Below are positions 56,572 to 64,000 of a stretch of DNA of 64,000 nucleotides, one piece after another. Numbering within the stretch: the first letter of the stretch is position 1; every line of letters begins with the position of its first letter. The translations under genes were made by a program, and so were the position numbers. The DNA comes from Anniella stebbinsi (taxonomy: Eukaryota > Chordata > Lepidosauria > Squamata > Anniellidae). The notes below the pieces were generated by a model that saw only the letters and a list, made by a program, of their open reading frames with translations, was not told the origin of the DNA and did no database searches. Location: positions 20,763,001-20,827,000 of the forward strand of contig JARDYH010000002.1 in NCBI GenBank assembly GCA_029215795.1, given 5' to 3'.

Positions 56572-57261
56572 GGCTGCCTCTACAAGAGCGATTTAAAGCT
56601 CTTTCAAGGTGCATTAAAAAAATTACCTCTACAACAAGAGCGATTTAAAGCTCTTTCAAGTCTCATTAAAAATTACCTCTACAAGAGAGGAGCGCAAATC
56701 AGGAGTACAGGCGGGTTTTAGCTCCTTTTATTTGCATTTTCACATTCGCATTAAATAGCGAGGTTTTTTTCTCTCCAGAGTTACGGCACCTTATCTTATG
56801 GGCGGGGAAGGGGGGGAGGGAGGCAAAAAGCGGGGAGAGGGGCGTTGAAAAGAAGATGATTTTCTTTTCTTTTGCTGCCTAGGAAAGGCTCGGTTAAACA
56901 CACACACACACACACACCGACCTAAAGAGTCTCTCCCACCCACCTTCCTTCCCTCCCTTGCCGTCCTCTCCTGCTTTTTGCTTGCTCGGATCTGGTGTGC
57001 CTTAGGCAGCCGAAGCGATGACATTAGCTCCGCGGCCGCACATGGGCAAGAGGAGAGGCAGAGCCCGAGGAGGAGGGAGAAGGGAAGAGGGAAGGAAGGC
57101 CACGCTCAGCCGCCGCCGCCACGCTCGCTGGCTTCACACACTGCAACAGCCGCCCCTGCCCGCACACGAGATGTGTGTAGGTATTAGGTGTAAACGCGCG
57201 TGCAAGGTAATTCGCATAATCGGGGAATCGGGCGTCAAAGCGACTGCTTGTAGAGGGAGCC
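56572..57261. mobile_element. CTCTACAAG-family element, copy f, enlarged with GC-rich interior
   Basis: Outer ends ggctgcctctacaag and cttgtagagggagcc enclose 690 bp, nearly twice the family length. The left end region (gcgatttaaagctctttcaa) is duplicated at about 56587 and 56638. The middle, about 56800-57170, is unrelated G-rich and CpG-rich sequence with a CA run at 56898-56916. Confidence 0.75.
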
Positions 57262-57264
57262 ATA

Positions 57265-58984
57265 GACTTTGATAGAGGCAGAAAGACATTTTAGCAAGAT
57301 AGCACTCATCAAAAAATTCTGCTGTGGGCCAAGAATGCAGAAGCCACCTACCTATTTCGTTCTAGCGAGTGTGAACTTGCAAACAAAATTAAGATGAAGT
57401 TTCATTTTGCAATAAAACTTTAAAGTGAATTGTTCTATTTATAAAATGCTTGCAGCTCCATTGGACCATTAGATTTAAAAATACTAATAATCAAAAGCTT
57501 TATTAGGATGATACCCTTTTTAAGGATCAACCAGAAACACTTACAAAAGAGTCAGCAAGCTTTGTAGGATTCTTCTTCAGGCTGGATATCACGTTAAAAA
57601 AATAGTAGAAAAAAGAAAAATGGGGAGGGGGGTTGGGCCCAGAAGGAGAACCCCATGGTGCAATGTCAGACATGTAGAAAATGTAATTTCAGAATTACAA
57701 TAGAAACTTCCTTTAATGCCTCGTGAGATTGTATGTTTGGAATGGGATTGTGGTATGCGAGTCCCGTGTTATAAATTTGTACTTGGCCCCAAAAATGGAT
57801 GCTTGGACCCTTCCGGGAAGTGGAGAGCAAATAGTGGCTGCGTGAAATGTAACATAAAAAACCAAAAACCTCCAACAGCTGGATGGACACAGTCTAAAGA
57901 TTTTTGCAGTAGGGTGGTCATGTGTTCTATTTTACACAGGACAATCCTCTACTTGAAGGGCTGTCCAAGGACAGTTCTTTGTTCTGAAGATGTCCTCTGT
58001 TTGAAAATATGTTTAATTTAAATATAAACAAGGGAGAGAAGCTGGGGCCAGACAGCAAGCATAGCTTATTTGGTCACAATCTTTCCTAATATTTTGAGAT
58101 ATTTTGCATTTATATTCAAATTATAGCAATTCTTTCTAAATTTGGCTATTTCTATATAAATTAGCAGAGGCAAATTTGATGCAAGACTATGCTCTCTTTT
58201 TTGGTGATGTGTAAGGGGGCCACCGAAGCATCTTAGTAATCATGTTTAGGATCTAGCTGTAAATCTAAATTTTCCTTAAGAGGACTGGAAATCATATACA
58301 ACTGAAAAGCCAAAGATTTATGTCAAACAATTTGCACATGTTCTGCTCCTTAGCCAAAGAAAATGAAGTTTACCGTTAAAAAATGGCTTTTAAAATTAGG
58401 AATGGAGCAAAAGACATAAATACGGAAGACAAACGCTGTTGCCAGGATGGCTAATTATGAAGAAAGAGGAAAGGTAACACCAAAAAAGAGGATATGGGAT
58501 GGCATTAATTTGCATAAAAGTTGCATATGCTAATGTAAATGTATAGATGCAAACTTAGGGAGTATTATTATACTTTAAAAAGAAATACATTCCATCTCAC
58601 CACTAGCGAATGGCGAGCTCTGCCCACTCGGCCCTCTTTCGGCTGAGCCAGCCTGACGAGCACTCAGTGTTGCGTGTGTCCGAGGCTTCTGGAAAGTGTC
58701 TAATTCCCACGGCACGCCATTAGTGTGCCAGGGGATTTACTCAAATTCTGCAGGCCTCAGACATGTGCTTTCCCTCCCTCCCCATGCCATTGGGGGCCTG
58801 AAATGGGCCTCTTCACAAAAGCGTTAAAGAGGCCTGTTCAGCCCCGATGGGTGAGGAAGGAGGGTGAGGTGCAGGCATTTTCTGGGCCTCCGGAAAATGC
58901 GCAGATTTCCCTGGCCATGCTAATCCGCCCCGCACGCTCAGGTCCTCTGGGAAGAATTTACTTCAGTCAGGCAAAACTAGGCTG
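57265..58984. other. Upstream PRLR region, no gene recognised
   Basis: Mostly AT-rich. No exon or strong repeat assigned. Short open frames have no family features. Confidence 0.4.
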
Positions 58985-59250
58985 ACAATCGTTACCCAGA
59001 AGATGTTCTCTTCTGCCACTCCCAGACTGTGGAACGGCCTGCTGGGAGATTCGTCAACTTAACAGTCTCCAGGAATTTAAGAAAGCCATAAAGACTGATC
59101 TCTTCCGGCAGGCCTACCCAGTTAAATTTTAAGAGTTTCATTGTTATTTTAACAGTGTATTAGGTGTATATGTTTTTAATCAGTTTTATGAATTTTAAAC
59201 TATTTTGTATTTAATGTTATTCCCTGTCTCAATCCAGAGGGAGAGGTGGG

Positions 59251-59297
<47 letters not shown>

Positions 59298-59300
59298 TCA
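58985..59300 (+). mobile_element. LINE 3' fragment with (TTA)n tail
   Basis: ctgccactcccagactgtgg and aagactgatctcttccggca correspond to the ORF2 C-terminus of the L2/CR1 type. Ends at a run of TAT triplets, 59259-59297. Confidence 0.7.
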
Positions 59301-59373
59301 TCTGTTTCTCGCTCTTATCGGTTTTTCTAGACGGACATGACGGGCTTTGCCAAGTCATGCTGTCTTTTACACG

Positions 59374-60382
59374 CAGGGTGACCAGATCGCCAGGGATTTC
59401 CCAGTCCTAACCGGGAAACTGGGGCGATCCGGGCCAACCGGGCCCTGGGGGCAAACCTCCAGGGAAACAGTTGGCTCGATCTGGAGCGCTCCCCCTCCTC
59501 CCTGTTCAATGCACCACCGCGCCAAGCCCCTCGCGGGCGACACTCACCTGGGCTCATGTCGCTCGCGCCGCCACCGCTGCTGCTGCCCCACGTCGCCTCA
59601 CAGGAGGAAGTGAGGGCACCCAGCTCAGGTGTCCCCCCCCCAAACCAGCCCTGGAGCCGGCGCGCTTGGGCTGCGCCGAGGAAACTTCCCCCTGGGCGGG
59701 CAAGGCAGACTGTCGCCCCTCCTCAACAAACTTCCTCCAGCCCCTCCCCCGGGCGATCCGGGGCTTCTTCTAGGCCAGAGCGACGGCGCAGGACTAAAAA
59801 CTGCTCAGCTCAGCCTGGAGGAAGCGCTGTCGCTCTGGCCTAGAAGAAGCCCTGGATCGCCCGGGGGAGGGGCTGGAGGAAGTGTGCTGAGGAGGCGCGA
59901 CAGTCTGCCTCGCCCGCCCAGGGGGAAGTTTCCTCCGCGCCGCCCCAAGCACGCCGGCTCCAGGGCTGGTTTGGGGGGGGGACGATGGGACACCTGAGCT
60001 GGGTGCCCTCACTTACTCCTGCGAGGTGACACGGGGCAGCAGCAGTGGCGGCGGCGGCGCGAGCGAGCGACATGAACCCAGGTGAGTGTTGTCCGCGAGA
60101 GGCTTGGTGCAGCGGTGCTTTGAACAGGGAGGAGGGGGAGCAAGCGAGCGCTGGGGTGGAAGCTTTTTGCTCCTTGGGCAGCCTGATGCCTCGCTCTAAA
60201 AGATTGTGTAGGGCTCCAGATACTATCATCCCAAAGGATGATGGGGGTTGTAGTCCAACACCAACTGGGGCGATTTGGGCATGTTGCTGGGGACGATGGG
60301 ACTTGAAGTCCCAACACAATCTCATGGGCGCCACACACCCCCTTTGGGCGGCCATTTTGGTTTCCAAAATCTGGTCACCCTA
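59374..60382. mobile_element. GC-rich long inverted-repeat element
   Basis: Ends cagggtgaccagatcgcc and the inverse of tagggtgaccagattttgg. Inside, two arms of about 300 bp (59489-59784 and 59829-60141) are inverted copies with few mismatches, meeting around 59806. The 8-bp flanks tttacacg and cagattca do not match. Frames of up to 182 codons in the arms are mirror products. Confidence 0.75.
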
Positions 60383-60389
60383 CAGATTC

Positions 60390-61381
60390 AGGAATTTCCT
60401 GACAATTGAGCATGTTTTAAGTATGACTGCTTTCTGGATGTTGGTGTGGATGTATTTTGGTAGGCCCAGTGTACTTTCTGGAAGCCGGGAAAGTGTGGTT
60501 TCCCATGCCTTTCCCTCTCCCTCAACCTTTCAGGCCCCAATAGGTGTGGGCAGGGGGCGGGTGAGAAAACACACTAGGGCCAAGGAACACTAAGACCCCC
60601 ATCAGCAGGGTGGGGAAGACTAGCACAATTTCCCCAAGGCTGGGAAATTGTGCATTTTCCCCCATGCCCAACCAGAGACCATGGGCGAAAATCCACTGTG
60701 CAGGTTTGCCAGGGCTTGAGAGGGCTGAGCCCTGGGAACCCGTCAAGTTGGCACGCCCCAGCGGATTCTCACCCCAGCCCTACTCCCCATACTGTGGGAG
60801 ACTGTGACCAGGTGATCTGTGTGGCTACCTGTTCAGCCTCCTGTCCAGGTACTATCAATGGCTAATAGTTCTTATGGCTCATGATCTACAAACTGGGATT
60901 GCACAGGAGAGCCCTTCAAACAGAGGACTATCCTCTGTAAAAGAGGACACCTGGCCATCCTAGCTATCTTCTTCCTCGGCCAATATTTTCCCTTCTGTAA
61001 GAGTCTGAGAGCCTGTGTAACATGGATATGAAGCACTTGTGGAAAGGATTCAACAGGGGGTGCTAGGCCCTTTCAGAAAGAAAGGAATGAATTTCTGTCC
61101 ATTCTTACAGAAGCTAATAGGACACAATGGGAAGCGATCACCTGGGTGCATTGTGTTCATTAAAGAACGCATTGCTCTTCTTTGAAATGATATCTCTGGG
61201 TAGGTTTTTTTTGTTTTATTTTTAAACAAAATTAGTTTCAACCTTCCCCCCACCCCCCTGCTCAATATTCCATTTGATGTTGCTTGGGGCCATGGCATTG
61301 TTTTCTTAAAGGTTTTCATCCCACCACAGTTACTTGTGCAGTTATTGCACAGTGCTAAAAGGCCTGCCCAATTTCACCTTA
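60390..61381. other. Upstream PRLR region, no gene recognised
   Basis: Unique-looking. Contains no splice-bounded frame. Confidence 0.4.
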
Positions 61382-61736
61382 GGTCCCCTCTACAAGGATT
61401 TGCTTTTGCGCCTGGTTAGGCGATTATGCGCATAATCGCAGAAGCGCATTTACGCCTAATCCCTCTGCACGAGAGGCGGCAAGAGGCGGCGAAGCGCATT
61501 AACAGATGTCCAAAATGCATTTTACAAGTAGTTAATGCGCATAAGCGCTTCTTCACACAGTCAAAATGCGCTTTAATGGACGGAGCAAAATAAAACTCGC
61601 GAGTTAACGCGCATTCGATAATGCGCATAATCGGGGAGATAACGCACCTCTACGCCCGATTTGCGCTCCGTTCTTGTAGAGGTAATTTTTTTAATGCGCC
61701 TTGAAAGAGCTTTAAATGCCTCTTGTAGAGGCACCC
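61382..61736. mobile_element. PIF/Harbinger-like MITE, CTCTACAAG family, copy d, TTA flanks
   Basis: Ends ggtcccctctacaag and cttgtagaggcaccc; 355 bp. TTA occurs at 61379-61381 and 61737-61739. A TTA/TAA 3-bp duplication and GG-starting inverted repeats are PIF/Harbinger features. Confidence 0.9.
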
Positions 61737-61963
61737 TTAGTGGATGCTGCGTGGCTGTGATAAGGATCTCCGGACAAGAACGGTCAGGAATGTTTCCTGC
61801 CTGCATAAGCGGTGCTGAAATGAGTGGAAGTTAGGCAACTCCACACCTGGCCCTGCTCTTGCTCAAGGCCCATTCCTGTCAAAGCAGCTCACACAGGAAG
61901 ACACTCTGGATTAGGACTGTGGGCAAATCCATATTGCAGACCCAAACAGGTTTAGCAATCAAC

Positions 61964-62444
61964 CAGTAGAAGCTGGTGGGTCCGATGTCATTAGGTCGGT
62001 GACTAGGACCCCCTCTAGATGGATTCCGTTTGACGCCTGGTTAGCCGATTATGCGCATAATCGCTGAAGCGCTTTATTGTAAATGCTTGTATGCAGGAGG
62101 TAATTGAGCACTCAACAGGTGACCTTACCAGTTGTTTCAAATGCGCTTTACAAGTAGTTAATGCGGAGAATCGCTTGTTCACATAGGCAAAATGCACTTT
62201 AACAGCCGGAGGAAAATAAAACTTGCTATTTAACGCGCATTCGATAATGCGCATAATCGGAGAGAAAACGCGCCTCTACGCCCGATTTGCACTCCGTTCT
62301 TGTAGAGGTAAATTTTTTAATGCGCCTTGAAAGAGCTTTAAATGCCTCTTGTAGAGGCAGCCAACGTTTCAATCACAACCAGTCGGAACTCTAAAGCACT
62401 TCAGATAGCTGCCCCACTGAAATCGGACTCATCAGCCGTCACTG
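61964..62444. mobile_element. hAT-like MITE, CAGTGGAGGCTGGTGG family, split by a nested MITE
   Basis: Ends cagtagaagctggtgggtcc and the inverse at catcagccgtcactg. Flanks caatcaac (61956-61963) and caaccaac (62445-62452) match at seven of eight bases. The element at 62006-62362 is inserted inside. Confidence 0.85.
62006..62362. mobile_element. PIF/Harbinger-like MITE, CTCTACAAG family, copy g (nested)
   Basis: Ends ggaccccctctagat and cttgtagaggcagcc; 357 bp. No matching 3-bp flank. The host hAT-like MITE resumes after it at about 62363. Confidence 0.82.
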
Positions 62445-62839
62445 CAACCAACCCCTCTTCCCAGGGGACCTTGGTGGTGGGTGAGGCACACTAGCCAATT
62501 CTCAGCATCTCACCATATGAAAATCCCCATGAGTCTTTAGGAAAGCCACAACATTTAAGTGCCGTACAAACCAATAAAAGGTATGTAGAAAAGATACGGC
62601 CTGAGTTTGCGCGTTAAGTTCAAAGCAAGAGAAGGACTCTGAAGAGGGAAAAAAGATGACTAGGGTTGGAACCTTAAACACACACACAAAACTTTCCTAG
62701 GACTAAAGCTGCAATCCTAAAGGTCACGATTGGACTTACTTTTAGAATACAATAGGAGTTACATTTTGGATAAGGTGCGCGCTCTTAGCTTCACAGAACT
62801 TATTTCTGGATACACATGCATAGGATTTATGGTATAGGG

Positions 62840-63095
62840 CTACATCTATTGGGCGAGAATTAGATGAAGATAGATTTTGGTTGAATATTAGGAGAAACTT
62901 CTCGATGGTTCCGGTGGTTCAACAATGGAATCAATTACCTAGAGTGATGGTGGTAGACTCTCCCACACAGGAGGTCTTCAAGCAGGTTGGTCAGCCATTT
63001 CTGTTAGGGTTGCTTTAATTCTGGATTTACTGCCTCAAACAGAGGGTTGGACAAGATGGCTTACAAGGCCCCATTCCAATGTTATGATCTTCACG
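62840..63095 (+). mobile_element. CR1-type LINE fragment
   Basis: agattttggttgaatattagg agaaacttctcg and agactctcccacacaggagg read as the end of CR1 ORF2. Ends near ccaatgttatgatctt. Confidence 0.7.
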
Positions 63096-64000
63096 TGCAT
63101 CCTTAAAGCACTATGCTACGGACATCAGTGGTGCCATAATTATTGCTAATTCTGTGGTTCATACGTTAAAGTCTTCATTGTATAAGAATCCCACCCTACA
63201 AATATATGACCAAGGCAATATTCTGCAATTGTTGTGTGTGTGTGTGGGGGGGGGGGTTTCCCTCCCATTACACTAAGAATATGATCCTATGCATATTTAG
63301 AAAGAAAGAATCCTACAACTCCCAGTATTCGCCAGCCAGCCATGGATGTTTGCGGGTCCTGCTCCATTTTCCCATTCTAGCGCTAAAAATAAAACCTCAA
63401 ACCCCCGGCTCTTCTGGGATGAATAAATTTTTATCAGGTTGTCCTGCCGTGTGCAGGCATAGTTGTGCTATAAAATGCTCACTAAAGGGCACTGTCCCAT
63501 TCAACTGCATTGAGGCTGTACAAGCCACATGGTCGCTGCTCTCTTCCTCGTGTAATTACAGCTCGTTGCAGAAGTGGGAGAGATGCAGGAAACAGAGCCA
63601 CGATAAGGGAACGCGGTTTCCCCCCGTCTGAAGGGGCTCACAGATTTTCAGGCTAACCTACCTCACAGGTTTGTTGTGAGGATCAAATGGAGAAGAGGCC
63701 CATGTAAGCTGCCTTGGGATCTTTGCAAGAGGAAAAAAGATGGAATATAAATGTAAATATAATATAGTGCACTCTCTAGTTCTCTAGAGGGCACCCCAAA
63801 AGATCTAGTGTGACAAAGGGACTAGGAAGCCTTTAGAGCTGGTCTCCCTCCTACAGAATCTCTGTCGTCCTTGAGACAGGCACTATGCTAGCGAATAACA
63901 ATAATTATTAGTAGCTTGGCAGTTTGTTTTCTCACAGTGCTCTGGAAATGACAGTCCTGAGCTAGCCTCTTTCTTCCTCTGTCCTGTTCCCCTTCAAGGA
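63096..64000. other. Right edge, no gene recognised
   Basis: Holds a GT/G run at 63232-63256, a GGGTGCAA-family remnant at 63278-63355 and a partial SINE 3' body (ctcacaggtttgttgtgagg) at 63660-63750. No exon seen. Confidence 0.45.

Noticed and set aside
59629..60593. Open frames of 122-182 codons on both strands
   Set aside because: Mirror products of the long inverted repeat.

Overview
This is vertebrate nuclear DNA, most likely from a squamate reptile. It shows long intron-split genes with GT/AG splice sites, many CR1 and L2-type LINE fragments, tRNA-derived SINEs and a dense load of short palindromic DNA transposons. The species was not identified. Only two protein-coding genes can be supported. 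Both lie on the minus strand, in the order known from other amniotes (AGXT2 next to PRLR).

Positions 55-9850 hold the first five coding exons of AGXT2 (mitochondrial alanine-glyoxylate aminotransferase 2). The rest of the gene runs off the left edge. Exon 1 sits in a CpG-rich block (about 9180-10045) that is the likely promoter. Positions about 9860-26700 are the AGXT2-PRLR interval. It holds nested transposons, including a 1.8-kb GC-rich hAT-type element at 14167-15967, and AT-rich unique blocks that may be the long 3' UTR of PRLR.

Positions 26720-49430 hold the complete coding sequence of PRLR (prolactin receptor): 12 coding exons that join in frame to 824 codons plus stop. The extracellular part is encoded by two consecutive four-exon cytokine-receptor modules with matching phases and near-identical exon lengths, the double-module receptor known from birds and reptiles. 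Only the membrane-proximal module keeps an intact WSxWS motif. Positions 49482-64000 show no coding exon and are probably PRLR 5' intron or upstream sequence.

Most remaining bases are interspersed repeats. Several palindromic families can be bounded by target-site duplications read directly from the sequence: 8-bp duplications (hAT-like) for at least four families, and 3-bp flanks (PIF/Harbinger-like) for another. No rRNA, functional tRNA, CRISPR array or intact retroelement gene was seen. The most unusual structures are the 242-bp palindromic tandem array inside the hAT element, an inverted repeat with arms near 300 bp at 59.5-60.1 kb, and a palindrome-of-palindromes hAT MITE family with eight copies.
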